Shown: in pieces, positions 25,216 through 38,316 of the stretch | How the letters are laid out: each line of letters opens with the position of its first letter | Position numbering within the stretch: the stretch's first letter is position 1 | Assembly: GCA_034336665.1 (NCBI GenBank) | Contig: CM067569.1 | Location: 7,602,820-7,666,819, forward strand | DNA from: Luscinia megarhynchos | Lineage: Eukaryota > Chordata > Aves > Passeriformes > Turdidae | DNA: 64,000 nt | Direction: 5' to 3' | Notes under the pieces: generated by a model | The model's database searches: none | Seen by the model: the letters and a program-made list of their open reading frames with translations, nothing else | Told to the model about the DNA's origin: nothing | Made by a program: the position numbers and the translations under genes

Positions 25216-27401
25216 CTGCCACAAACCACACACAAACGTCCCACAGCAGGAGAAGGACCCCACGTTTTAAACTCTTCCTCACAGCTTTTTCTGTCACACC
25301 CTTCATTTGAACTCTAGCCATTCATAAGGGTTTAAGTTACTGTAGGAAATTAATTCTATTCGGTTAATAGGATTTACTCCTTTAAAAATTCCTTTAGTAA
25401 CAACTATATTTGAAGGTTCATAAGTGTCATATCAACTAAAGGAATACTCACTGATTTACAGCATGAAAGCTCTCTTAGCTCAATGCAAAAAATTAAGAGC
25501 ATGAAAAACTTTTTTCGATTCTTTTTCCTTCACTCTTTTTAACATGGAATAAAGATTCTCTTCAAATGTAGGATTCTATAAAAATATTAGATGGCTATGC
25601 AAGAAGATGAGATAAAAGTAGTAAATAAAACAATCTAAGAATATATGAGCAACACACGGACATTTTTAAATCTTGGCAAATTAATTTATAAACCTAATAA
25701 TGACTGGTAAGTCAAAGCTCTGTCCTTCTACAAAATGTATTTGAAAAAGAGTTAATGTTATATTCTTAATAATGGGACTTAGACTAAAATTTAAGTTATG
25801 TAAAATCATTTAGGACAAATTATTACTTCTGTTTAAAGGAGGTTAAGGTATTAAAAATCATCATGATGCAAAATAGGAGAATTTGTATCATCTCCTACAT
25901 TGATTACCATGTTTAATTCCTGTTTGATTTGGCTCCTTTAGTTTCAGATTCATGCAAGCTTAAAATATTCTTGCCAGGGCAGTCTTGTCATCCAAGAATT
26001 GATCTTTTGAAAACACTAAAGTTTCTGCTTATCCTTTAATATTGACCATCAGCACTTTCTCAGATGATACTCTCAACCAGGTAACAACTGAGCCAAGTAA
26101 CGTAAAAGAATGTATGAAACATTGGCTTTTGGAAAAAAATATCACCACCTGAAACTGGAAGAATATGACAGCACTGAAACAGTGCTGTTCACATAACTTC
26201 AGAACTGGAATTATACAGACCTCATCTCTTCCAAGTTGAGTTGTACTTTGTTTCCACTGCAGCACTTGTACTTTCGAAACTGCTCTAACTTTTTTATTTT
26301 CCTTCAACCTGTCTATGCTTTGTTTTGTTTGGCTTTTACAAACACCTGTTGCAGTGATACATTTTTATAAGATCCACTTTTATCTGTATTACTTTTGAAT
26401 TTAATGCCACAAGATTTTTTCTTTTTCTATATAGATGAAATTTTCTAGACTGTAGATCTCTAAAAGTTCTGAAACTGTACAAAAGCCATTTTCCAGAAAA
26501 CTGTACCTGGATAATTTTTTTTATATCATATACCTTTTCTTTTTCTGAGTTTGTGACTTTATAACCAGTCTAGAAACAAGTAAAAGTTATCAGAAAAATG
26601 AAATGTGTTGAAGTGTTGATTAATAGCAGTGCTAGTAACTTCTCAACAAACATTAAACACAGACTGGCAGTTTAATTGTACAGCAGTTTGTGCACACAGC
26701 ACTCAGCCAAAGTTTGGGAAGCAATTTTACACTGTGCTGAAAGGAAAGATGCACAAAAAAAAATAGTAGGTTTGTGTAGCAGGGATAAATATTCTGTTCA
26801 TGTGACATATAAGAACAACACTTTCACAAGAAATTTATTTGTGACAAGCCAAAATGCTTGGGAATAGGTTGGAACAGTTATTCATAACAGTAAATTGCTG
26901 TTTCAAACAATACAGCCATCACAATGCCACAGAGAAATTCATATGACAAACTTGAACCCATCTGACACACTGCAAAGGGCTTGTTTGCCTCAGGTTTTTT
27001 CCAGCTGTGCCTGTACTATATTCTTCTGTACAAATGCTCCTGTTTCATATCTGCTTCAAGCAGTGATGCTTTCCTCTATTTTGGTACATACAGGTATGGG
27101 AGTGCCATATGCCCATAGCACCAGGTACCACTTGCAGTGCCCATTTGTGCTTTCACTGCTGTTCTGATCTCCCTGAGCACCTTAAACTCGAATTCTTTTG
27201 CATCTACTTCCCTGCATGTAAAATACAAAAGGACTCCACAACTGAATATTTTTTTTTTAAATAGTCTATATATCTCTTGCACTGAGTATTCTCACAGGGG
27301 AACACTCTTATCCAGTCACCACTTCCACGTGGTTACTTCTTTGGGGGTTGCCCACCCCCATCTCCTACACTACACTACAAAGCTGACTAGAATTCACTTA
27401 C
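25216..27401 (-). other. ATRN: ATRN intron, 2.2 kb
   Basis: AT-rich intron between the first and second PSI exons. There is a minus-strand open stretch at about 27076-27282 close to the upstream exon, with no splice sites or homology I can support. No transposon recognised. Confidence 0.8.
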
Positions 27402-27610
27402 CTGTTTTCTTGGGACATTTTGCTCTAAGGATATTATTAGCATGTCCAGCCTCCCAAGATTCACAATGTTTCCTGTTCCACAGACACCTTATTCCTGGAC
27501 GGGCATTTTTGCACAGCTCTTCGTCTCTGAATGCTTCACAGTTGGGAGGCTTGTACACAAGGATGTCATTCAACAGAACACTTGAAAAACCCCCAAATAT
27601 ATACATGGAC
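27402..27610 (-). CDS. ATRN: ATRN exon: last Kelch blade and first PSI module
   Basis: A 209-bp exon, phase 2 in and phase 1 out, with TAG acceptor and GTAAGT donor. It encodes SMYIFGGFSSVLLNDILVY, the last Kelch strand set. This is followed by PNCEAFRDEELCKNARPGIR and CLWNRKHCESW, a PSI (plexin-semaphorin-integrin) cysteine module with its C-x-W core. It ends in AKCPKKT. Lys/Arg changes relative to mammals are conservative. The long open frame on the opposite strand here is a shadow of this exon. Confidence 0.97.
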
Positions 27611-29204
27611 CTATTAAGAAAAAGAAAGGAAAATTAACTGTTACTGTAGACACCTTTTCTTGATTTCCTATCCATCTTGACATGCCATTAAAAACCCACA
27701 TAGAATTAAAGAAAAAAAATCTTATTCTTTCTCTAATAACAACTCTATCAGTGGTTGCTTTATTGATTACTTTTTCAATTTATTTCTCCATGGAAGTTGA
27801 GAGTAACAAAAAAATTGCTGAAAGATCCCTGTGCTGTATGTACTATGGAGTGGCATATTCCAAATGCCTGGAAAAAAGAATGAAGAGCTTTGGAAGAATG
27901 CACTCATTTCTGCAGTTAGATATTGAGAACAGAGCATGAAATACTGGCCTTCAGAAAACAAGAACAATCTTTTCAAGACAGGCAGCAACAATTGGCAAGA
28001 TGGATATGTCTTTTTGGTAACATTTCTGGTGCAGTAGCTGCTGGTACAGGAACTAAAAGACTAAGTCTGAGTCCTCACTTCTCTCATTAAAACTAAGAGC
28101 AGTCTCAGGTGAAATATAGTAATAGAAAACCTCTGTACCTGCTGTATGATATACTCCTACAACAGAGTTAATCACAGAGTTACTGATAGCAGAAGTCTGG
28201 AGAGCATCTTGTATTGAACTGTTTTGGTACCTAAAACCCCACCAAAAAGACCACTAAGTTTTTTTGTTTGGTTGGTTTGGTTTTTTTTAAAGGCATTTCG
28301 AATGTAATTCATAGAAAGTGAAAGTCCTCAAAGTATCAGTCATGGCTTAGACGACATAAAACACACAAATCATAATGAAAAACCATCAGTTGCTGAATTC
28401 ATTAATTCCAAGCAATTTTGTCTTAATAAATCTGTTCATTGATTAATGTCAAGTGGTCTGTGTACATACTTACAATTTAGTGCTATTTTTGTTAAAAGTA
28501 GTCACACTCTTATTTGTAGCATTACTAATTATCTCATTTCTGACCTATACAGGATGCTTATATAGAGGATCCATAAGTTACCCACAAATACTTAAGTACT
28601 GACTTTATTAGTGTGATGAATAATGTAGAAGATGTACAATGATCTATAGCACTGCAACTTCAGATACTAGGCCAGTTGGCAACCAACAAAACAAAAGCTG
28701 AAAAAATCCTGACTATTGTTTTCTACAACTTTTTCAAGTTAATATCATCCAGCTGCTCACAGGCCTTTCCTCCTTCAGGTGGTAAAAATGATAACTGTAT
28801 CAGTTTCATCATAATCTTCCCTTTTTCCCAGCAAGATTGAGTTACATGGTTATTTTATGATTGTAGAAGAATGAAGAATTACAGCATACTGCAAAGAGAA
28901 AAAGACTTCTCTCATCACACCTAAGTGAGGGTTGCAGTTGGTACCAAATATCAGATTCAGTGTAGCCCTCAATACTGAGAAAACACCTCAGTACACTGGA
29001 ATGTTCACCTCAAATGTCACTGAACAGATCCACAGCCTGGCAGACTGGGGATTAGCTGTACTGATTACCTGATGAGCACCACTTCCCCCTTTAATAAGTT
29101 ACATCAGTTCTGTTATTGAACCATACTTCACTTAAGTGTGGTTTCTGCTACAATTTTTTCCTTCAGAAAAATGGCAAGGAAAATTTAAGAGACACTTCAT
29201 TTAC
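27611..29204 (-). other. ATRN: ATRN intron, 1.6 kb
   Basis: AT-rich intron. It contains a TTTGG-rich T-tract at about 28259-28290. Nothing else recognisable. Confidence 0.85.
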
Positions 29205-29289
29205 CCATTACTGACAACAGCTGTGTGACCAAATCTGTTGACATCTCGATGCAAATTAGGTTTTGGTAAAATCTTCCATTCATCACAAG
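29205..29289 (-). CDS. ATRN: ATRN exon: Kelch repeat (short exon)
   Basis: An 85-bp exon, phase 1 in and phase 2 out, with TCAG acceptor and GTAAAT donor. It encodes CDEWKILPKPNLHRDVNRFG followed by HTAVVSN and a Gly codon split across the next intron. The W of DEW closes one blade and RFGH opens the next. With the following exon it forms an NGS glycosylation sequon. The low-end boundary is the GTAAAT donor one base inside GGGTAAAT; this choice is forced by the phase of the next exon. Confidence 0.95.
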
Positions 29290-30829
29290 CTGAAAGACAA
29301 AACACAAAGCATACATCAAATAATTTGAAAGGTTTTCAGCAAAATACATGTGAAATATATTTTAACCACTCAAGGATAAATCAACAGCTTTCAGATGCGT
29401 TTGTGAGTAGATGCTCCAAGAACCTGTCAGCAAAACTGATCTATCCCTAACATTTATCAAGCCCACAGGACATTCATAGAAGAGTCACTTTATTATATGT
29501 ACAGTTGTCTGCTTTCACAGCCAGTTTCAACACCCACAGCAAAAAGCCCTGCCATCACTGTTATCAAGGGATCAGTAATATTGCCCTCATGTTTGCAAGT
29601 TCTCAAATTAGCTAAAGGGCTTCCATTTATAAGTATTTCATGGAATATCTATGGCAGGGAACTTGGTTCTTTTCTTAAGTGTTTTAACAAAAACTATCAT
29701 TCCTCCAGCTGTGCAACCCATCTCATTATTCTCTTCTTTTAGTAACTTGATTTAAGTATGCTACTAATTACCTTCCACATACTTGAGAGGAATGTTGTAT
29801 CAGGATCTCCACGTCAAATTAATTATTCAAGCACATTTCTTTTAGAAGTGCTGTACATAAACGTGGTTTTGGTGTGGTTTAATTTTTCTTTCCTGACTAG
29901 GGCTTTAGTTCTTTAGAACAATTAGTCCTTTATTCATTATTTTCTACCTAAACTTTACTGACTTCATATATTCAAATCCCACCGTAATAGAAATAGGGAG
30001 CACCTACAGATTGAAATTTCAAGAAAATCCCTATAAAGTGGAGTAAGAAAAGTACTTTTCTACAGAGCAAGCAAAACATTCCTAGAATTTATCATCATTA
30101 CAGGTTATGGAGACAGGTAGGGCAAACATTCAAGAAAACTGTAACCCTAATGTGAAAGTTTTCTCATTAAAAAAGCCTGCTATACACACAAAGATAAGAA
30201 TTACATCCAAAGTTGAAAAGGAGTTGAAGGGAAAGAGGCCTCTCAAATTTCTTCCAAATAAAACCATGGCTTTATATTTACACATACAGACACTTCATCT
30301 TAAGCCAGAGGCAAATCTTTCAACGTGGACACTAAGACAAAAAAAATAACAAAAACCTATTTGCTCAGCCCACTCTGTATAATACAGAGAAGTGGACAGA
30401 GGACTGCCTGTAGAAGCTGCAGAGTCAAAGTTAGTTACACAAGGAAGCAGAAGTGTCCTAAAAATATCAACAATTAGAAAAGGCAGCTGGCAGATAGCAA
30501 GACTGTTGGGAACATATCTGAAATCTGTTTACAGTCTTAATGCAAGAGAGATTTTACACAATAGTGCTGAGTTCATTTACCTGTAAGATTCCAATGACAA
30601 TCACATCTAAAGAAGGTATACGTACTTAATATTAAAATTTGGGATAATTTATGCAAGTTACAGATATGGTTAAAAAATAAATATCACCATTAGACCACAT
30701 ATTTTTAAAAGGATTTAAAAAAAAAAAAAGTTTAAAAAAATCCCAAACCCCAAAAAATCATCATCCCTCCTATAAGAGACTTAGAGATCACAATTGCCTC
30801 AAACACTGTTAAGATCACAGAAGGACTTT

Positions 30830-31110
30830 GCCCTGAAGATAAGCACAGAATGGGGCTGGCTCTGGGCCTGGCAAAGTCTGGGTAGCACATCCTGGGAAAT
30901 GCATCCAGACAAAAACTCCCACTGTGGCAAAGATCTGTCTCTCTCTATCTCAGTCTTGTTACTCTCCCTGTCCCTCCCCTGCTTCTTTCCATCTCTGCCT
31001 CTCTCACATTTACTGTTAAATAAGGTCTGTGCTATTGGCTTGGGCCTATGGTCTTTTTGCACCTTCATTTGGGTAGAGGCATCTCTCAATGATCAGATCA
31101 TAACACTTCA
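30830..31110 (+). mobile_element. Possible LTR remnant
   Basis: A pyrimidine-rich run (TCTGTCTCTCTCTATCTC, CCTGTCCCTCCCC) is followed by TTTACTGTTAAATAAGGTCT, where AAATAAG looks like a decayed polyadenylation signal. Then come CTTTTTGCACCTTCATTTGG and AGGCATCTCTCAATGATC. This arrangement resembles the R-U5 end of avian ERV LTRs. The left end and target duplication could not be defined. Confidence 0.4.
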
Positions 31111-34100
31111 CTCCTCAGCTTAAAAAACCAGAAAGGGAAATTAGGGAATCGAGGAGGAACAAATTGTCTTCCAGGCTGGTCTCATTCCCACTGTCAGAAC
31201 AGCTCAACTCTACCAGTGCTGCTGTTCTGGCACTTCTAATGTAGAAAATTATTCACAGCAGAAAATTATTGACAGCAGCACCTCGTGCAGTCAGCATCCT
31301 GTTAGCAAAGCACTCTGGAACACCTCACACAGGGATGGACTCGGCACACAGGAGGGGATAGGACGCACAGCTGCGGCAGCAACACCACTAAATCAACTCA
31401 GGCTTCCACCAAATCACAGCCTGAGCCCATAAAGAGAGCCTGTGTGAGACTGTGGCTGTGATAAATAAATCAATTACACCTCTTTATAGGTTGGAAACAG
31501 AAACTAAAAGCACATTATTACCAGAGAAATGCAGATGGTTCAAACAGCAATAATTTTGACATCAGGTAGTGATGATTTCAGATAAGAAATTCTTACTTCT
31601 TTTTCAACTTCTACTTTCTGTCACTATCACTGTTAAAGTTATGTTATCATAACACTATAGAATTATTAGTACACTTCATTTTTCACAATTGTTCTTTTCT
31701 TATTTTTCTCTACTTAAATAGAGTGGTGAAAGTATGTACATGACAGAGATATGCTCCTGAAACCAAAAAGTCCACAGTCCTAGGACACCAACTACCTACC
31801 TACTTAATGATCATACGTTTCTGATTAAGTTGGGAGCAGTATTAAATATAGAATTTGTGTATGACCCATATCTATCCATAATACTGGTATTTGATGCATC
31901 CAGGGTGTTTGACTTAGAGAGACTCAGACCAAGAGCAATATTATTTATTAGAAATAAGGGATCAACAGTCCAATCATGAATTCAAATTCTAATTCAAGAA
32001 AATACATGCATTTTAAAAGCTATTAAAAAACAAGCCTTTTAACAACTGACCAGCAAAATCTTACTGTTATAATTTAAAATCCAGTTCTTGCTGCTCTTAA
32101 GTCACTGCACATTAACAGACACAGCACGCGTCAGCTCATGTGCCTTTGATGGTAAAGGAAACAATTTAGGAAACCCACACTAAATTTCCATCTGATTTTA
32201 AAACTCACAGTAAATTTTCAATGGATCTTGGAAAGTGTTGACATTAATTTTCTTATTTTTACAAACATATACATTATGAATATAAATATATAGTCTTTTC
32301 TGTACTTAGAAATTTATTTTAGAAAATGTGGGATTTAACACCAAGGGAAGATCATAAAACCATAATAAAGGCTGGTTTTCAGATGAGGAACCCCTGAGGG
32401 CTGGAGATATAATAATTCATTTCTTACTGATGGTATTTTTCAAACTGGCAGGTCTTTTCAATAGAGTACAAGAAATAAAAAGGGAGGGAAGCTTATTACA
32501 AATAGCCTCCCCTCTTATCTCCTCCTAGTCTTCTCAATGACTATGAACACTGAACAGAGCACTGTGCAAGAATAATACTTTTGCTCAGCTTTCAATTCCT
32601 GATGCGAGTTTCTCTGTATAGTTGATTAATACAAAATACAGACACCTAGTCAACAGGCTCCTGGTGTTTTTCAGTAAAGAATCAAATAGAATTCATCCCT
32701 GCTCATCATCATCAAACTTCTTTTGAACACCTTTAAGCACCCAAATTTCCAGACTTCACTGTATCATCGCAAGAAAAAATGACAAATGGCAAATGTAATA
32801 TGATTTACAACATGATTTACCAATGTTGTGTCTATTATATTAAGTCTAATAATGATGGCAAACTGTGCAGCAAAGAATAAAAGTATTTTCCTCCATAAAA
32901 TGTTATGTCCTCAAGGCATTATACTGATAGTAAGAGGAAGATATAGTCTCAGTTTTATCTGTTCTATCTATAACCAGGTACAGCACATGGAAGCACTTTC
33001 TGCCTTTAACAGAACCAGTTACTAAGCAGATGAAGAAATGATACTATTTATTCATTCCAAACTGATTAGCAGAATTTTTAGCCACTACAAAGTACAAGGA
33101 GAAATAAAGGGTTTTTTTTCTTTCTATTTCTAAGGCTTCTGCTTTAAGAAGCTGCACCACATTATAACATTAAAAGAAGTTGTTTCATTCTCCTCCCTGG
33201 TGTAGATAAATGGTTACCAGATGATACAGAAGCAGCTCTGACAGTGAATCGCCAGTCACACACATTTCTGTGATGAAACACCACAGAAATGCACTGGATT
33301 TGAAGCAATCCAGCTGATACTGGCAGAGAAAATCCCCACTTAAACTTTGCACAGGGTATTGCTCTCCAGAGCCCTCACTCCAACAGGTCAGGCCTCAGCA
33401 CAATCTCATCTACAACCTGCTGGCAACACTGCATTACTGGTATCAGAGAGGATGACCTAAATATTTCATAGGAAAGTTCTCAATGCTGCAACAGTATTCA
33501 TATACTGCTGGAAGGCATCCCAGTATGATTTTATAGAAAAAAAAACCACAAACCCTAAACAGAAAACAATGAAATAATTTCTAATCAACATTGTCATGTC
33601 AGTAAAATACTTGAACATAGAATTTGATTTTAAAAATTTAACTAAGATTAGGCTTACCAAAATGAGACTGAAAAGAGAAAAAAAAACAGAAAAAAATAGT
33701 ATTGTTAAAAATAGGAAGCAAAAGTTGTTAGGACAGTCTTTAAAAAAGAGGCAACCAATGTTTCATACTTCACCTCCAGGATCACATTTGTATTTTGGCA
33801 CTGGCAGTGTGATTTAGTGAAAACCTCTTACTGCATACATAGCTTTGTTTTAAGAGAAGGTATATGAAACCACCTACTTGATGCTTACATTTATCAAATA
33901 ATTTATAAATTTCAAGTTATTTAAATAGATTTGAAATGCCAGTGTATTTATTCTGCTCAATCACACTGCAACACACTGCAGTGGAGCCTTATGTGCTACG
34001 TAGAATCCAATGCCAGATTATGCCTCTAATTTTCTCTTTACATATTTATAATAATTACTAAGTTCATTTTTCTTTGGTAAAAAGAGACAATGCTGGTTTA

Positions 34101-37100
34101 CAACATATGGACACCACTGTACTTCTGTCTGGTTCTGATTTGAGTCTGGACAACTAAACACTGAGCATAAACAACTAAAACATCGTGAAAGTTATGTACT
34201 AGTAGAAAACTTATTTCCTGAGTCTTTCCACACTGCATAAATATTTTTGTTTAATCAGATCTCCTTACTCTCAGGAAAACACAATGGCAAGTACAAAACA
34301 GCATGAATTGAATTCAAACTATAGAACTAACATCTTCAATAGAGTCTATACTCATAACAGTGACTCCCCAAGCAATATAAAGAAATCAACAACCTTACGC
34401 TTTGCCGTTAAAGGGAGCAATTAGTGCATTATATTATTATGGCTTTGCTCTTCTAATAGCACAGCAATATGGAGGTAATTGCTGTTACAGACTGCACCAA
34501 AACTGCATTTATAACTTAAGTGCTCAGGAACGCATAAAACTTAATCTTTCACAGGCACTGCTTTACATTTTCTTTGTGATGGCACACTGATAATCCATTT
34601 GTACCTCCAGAAACAAGGAGAACTGCAAAAATAGATGAATTTACAGATATTTAAACTACTTCATTTTGTTAATGGCAAAGACTAGAAGTGAAACAATTTA
34701 CTTTACAAGCAAACAATTTATGAATAAACAATTCATTTTATTACAAAATACAAGCATTATGTTTGATTACAAGTGGAACTAAAGTCAATCTCATGAGATA
34801 ATTTTGAAATTTTTTTCCAAAAAGGAGAATGCTTTTAAGCTTTGTTTGAATACCCTGGAAGAAAATTAATACTTCACATGCAATATTGTCTTTCATAAGC
34901 AATTGAATTTGCATACTATTTAATCCATAATAATAAACTGAAATCCAGATAGTAACAAAAGAAATATTGTGGAGTATGTTATTAGTGTAAACATATGGGT
35001 TATTGCACTTCTCCCACAGATCCAAACAATGCAGAACTCCAGCCACCACTAAGAGAAAGCAGAGAAACAACTGCCATGTTCCCAGGATTTCAGGTTTTGG
35101 CTTTTATAGATTCCCTGTCAATAATTCTCTGTACATATCAAGGGTCCTTAGCAACATTGTTCCAAATGTGGAACAAAAGCACAAAGACCGAGTACTTCTT
35201 AAACTCAAACTTAAGGAACTCACGCATGCATAGACATATTTACTAACTGCACCATTTGGCCAGAAACTAAAATAAATATCCTTACTATTTTAAAAAAAGC
35301 TTTTAATTGTATTTTTACAGTGGTCTCAGTAGTTAGAATCTGGTTTAAACTCTGATTGGGTACATCTAATTAATCTATTTTTATCTGCAAATTTTGCACG
35401 TGAGTACTCCTAAAATATAATCTAAATTACCTTTCTAAGACCTGATTGGAACAGAAATGTAAGTTTAAGCATATGGGGCCCTTGTAAAGAAAAGCCATAA
35501 CCAACATAATTTAGAAAACTGCAGGTCAACCACATATTCAAGACTATCCCCATTGCCAAGGTTCCTCTTTCAGATTAATGAAGCAATAACAGCACAGTTG
35601 GAAAATACCTGACCTCTACAAAATGACCCTATGTGGATCTTTAAGGGGCTTCCAAAGCAACCCAGGGGCAACCTGGTGGTAAAATAACAAAGCAGAATGG
35701 AAGTATACCAAGGTCAGATTTCTAAAGCTCTTTTCTGTAATGCAGCAGTCTTCTCATCATATATAATATATGCTATATAAGTAAATACATCAAGCAATAT
35801 TAAATTATGAAAATTATGGCACCATGCCAGTTTTTATAATGTCTCCCCATCTCTGTGTCTTCAACTTTAACAAATATGCAATAGATATTTCAAATTACTG
35901 AACTGAGTTCTTGGCTCACAACACATTTAAATGTCTAAAACTTGTTATAGACTAAGCTCAGAACTTAGAGAGCAATGACTGGTTCAGATTTTCAGAAAAT
36001 CAGGGAAAAGGGAACTGTCCTAAGCTTGGTAAAATGAATTGCTCTCTGGAGATTCTTATCTCTATGCCTGGGCTAGAGGAGTGTGGATTATCAAAGTGCT
36101 TTAGAAACCAACATTTCAGAAAGGTAAGTTTGACTGAGATGAAGCCACACGAACAGTTATTCCACATTAATATGAAAAACAGTGTTTCCATGGGTAATAA
36201 AAAGCTGAAGCAATCTATCCAGAGGACTATGTCACATATAATAAGAGAGATAATCAAAAGTATTCTCTAGTCCAACTTGAACATAAATAGCATAGGCTCT
36301 ATCTCCAGGATTCAGCTGGTTTCCAGACAGCATCCATTTTTTACAACACAAGGCATAACACTCCATCACTTGCAAGGTATCTAGGAAAAGTGATGCTGAT
36401 AGCATCATATATTTTTTCTTCCAAGCATTGTTCAAAAACTCATGGTACAAAGTAAATAAGATTCTGAAATATACCTATTGAGTAATTATTTAATTCTTTG
36501 TAAAATATGTCAAGTTTTCTGAAAAATATGTCCTTCTCAAATGTGAGCTGTGAGATTTGTTTTTAAGTTGGTGAAATGAATATTACAGAAGAATAAGTCT
36601 GACTCAAATCAATCTTCATAAATTCCATTTTTTAAGATAAATTGCTATATCCAAAGAGTAATTACTACATCCACTTATTTTGTATTTCATCAGTTTCATA
36701 AAATATAGAGTATATGACTTGCAAGAGTATACAAATACCAAATTAAATATTATAACTAACTAGACAAGCCAAAATATTGTTCTACTTAAAAATAAAAAAA
36801 AGGTATAAAGTATTTTCATAAAAGATGATAAAAAACTACTGGTGTGTGAAAGTCAGAAAGTTACATTAATTCTGATCTTAGGACTCACACTATTAATCAG
36901 TAAGTGCACATTCTACAAATAAATGTAGACCAATAAATAATATTATGCTCCAAAATGAGAAAGGAGCTCTGTTTCATTAAACATTAAATCCACATGTAAA
37001 CTGAAGTGAGAACAAAATCAATAGCTCACACCATCAGATGCCTATAAGAAGCTATGGAATATACAATAAAGAGATACAGAATAAAAAATGCAACTGTTTT

Positions 37101-37458
37101 GCTACGGTATTAGTTGCACATCCATTAAAACAGGCAGGAAATAACACATACATGTCCCATGTACTGAAATTAGTGATTATTTTTAGTCATTCTTTTATCT
37201 TTCTCAAAGCAAAGACATTGCATTGATATCTACAGTGAATGCCATAAAAAGCCATAACTAGTCCTAAAACAAGGATCATGTCTCAGCCTCTTCTACCACT
37301 GCAGGCAGCTGATAAAAGCTTGCCAAAAGTAGTTCCAGGCAATATCCACAGGCTATTCTCACCAGGAGCATGCATGAGTCCATTTCCCAGGCTGCTCTGA
37401 GACATTTCCCATTTTTTGGCTCCCAGGACAAGTGACAGTGCTTTTTGGCCCCAGTGTT

Positions 37459-37518
37459 AGCTGTATGATTATATTTAAAGCCCAAATATGAGCTATATGT
37501 TTATATTTAAAGCCCATG
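37459..37518. repeat. Imperfect tandem duplication of about 32 bp
   Basis: AGCTGTATGATTATATTTAA and AGCTATATGTTTATATTTAA each continue into AGCCCA. They are adjacent diverged copies and form a small local duplication. Confidence 0.7.
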
Positions 37519-38160
37519 CATAAAATATGGACATCAACATCAAGAAGGAAGGGAAAAAACTATTTATGGTAAGAACAGCAGGGGCACAAGATAGGAAAAA
37601 GATTATGGACTCATTCAATTCTCTTCTATTTATAGCCTCTGCAATCCTATAGGGAGGCTTTTCCAAAAGTGTACAGCTCAAAGGGCTGGAACCACTCACC
37701 AGAATGAAAGCTGACACCCACCTAGTCTTGTCTTATCAATTTTCCTCCAAACTGTATTCTTATCATATATTTACAAACAACAATCTTCTCTGCTCTCAGC
37801 CACACTCCTGTGAAATTAAATCTATCACATCCTTTTACCATCTCCTAAAGGCTTCTCATGCTTCACTCAGCCTTAATACCATTTGACATGTAAAGCCTTT
37901 TTTGAGTTTGCTTTCCTTAAAAGTGTTTTGCCAAAATACTAAAAAAAAATCCAGAGCCTTGAGAATGGCATGGATGCTGCTATGCCTTGCCCCACAAACC
38001 AAAATCTTTAGACAAAATGGAACAAAAATCCGTAAAATTTATGAAAAACTTGAAGGTGTTTGGGATCAAAACTTTAAGAGAATCGCATTAACTGGACTTC
38101 AGAAAGCAAAATTAGGTATTTAAAACTAAAATGAGAAAAAAAGCACAGTACAATACATAC

Positions 38161-38316
38161 CTATATCATATGCAAGAAAGTCAGCAGAAAAACACTTTGC
38201 ACCATTGCTCAGGGAAGTATCATTATGAGTGTTTCCCACCAAAAATGAGCATAGCTCCATTGATTAGGACAGCTGAATGAAGGTATCTTGCAAAGCCACT
38301 CTCTTTCAAAATAGTC
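38161..38316 (-). CDS. ATRN: ATRN exon with a one-base insertion: Kelch repeat
   Basis: A Kelch exon with clean GTAG acceptor and GTATGT donor. Its first half reads TILKESGFARYLHSAVLING and AMLIFGG. After that the expected N-T-H-N-D-T-S sequence is only recovered by skipping one base. As written, the frame runs GGT GGG AAA CAC TCA TAA and stops at 38223-38225. The extra base lies in the AAA run at 38232-38234. Downstream of it the other frame gives NGAKCFSADFLAYDI, ending in the right phase for the next exon. The length confirms this: 156 bp, where the flanking phases require 155. The break is either a sequencing or assembly indel or a true loss-of-function mutation. The exon itself is clearly attractin. 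Confidence 0.93.

Larger units (their letters stand above)
29290..38160 (-). other. ATRN: ATRN intron, 8.9 kb
   Basis: A long AT-rich intron between two Kelch exons. It contains a possible LTR remnant (about 30830-31110), an A-rich tract at 30718-30760, a moderately GC-rich patch at 31300-31460 and a tandem duplication at 37459-37518. No gene found; short open frames here look random. Confidence 0.8.

Noticed and set aside
27076..27282. Minus-strand open stretch near the PSI/Kelch exon as an extra or alternative exon
   Set aside because: There is no convincing acceptor and donor pair in a compatible phase, and mammalian attractin has no residues between the two flanking exons here.
27137..27637. 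A 166-codon plus-strand open frame
   Set aside because: It lies antisense to the Kelch/PSI exon at 27402-27610. Its openness follows from the codon constraint on the real exon, and it has no recognisable domain.
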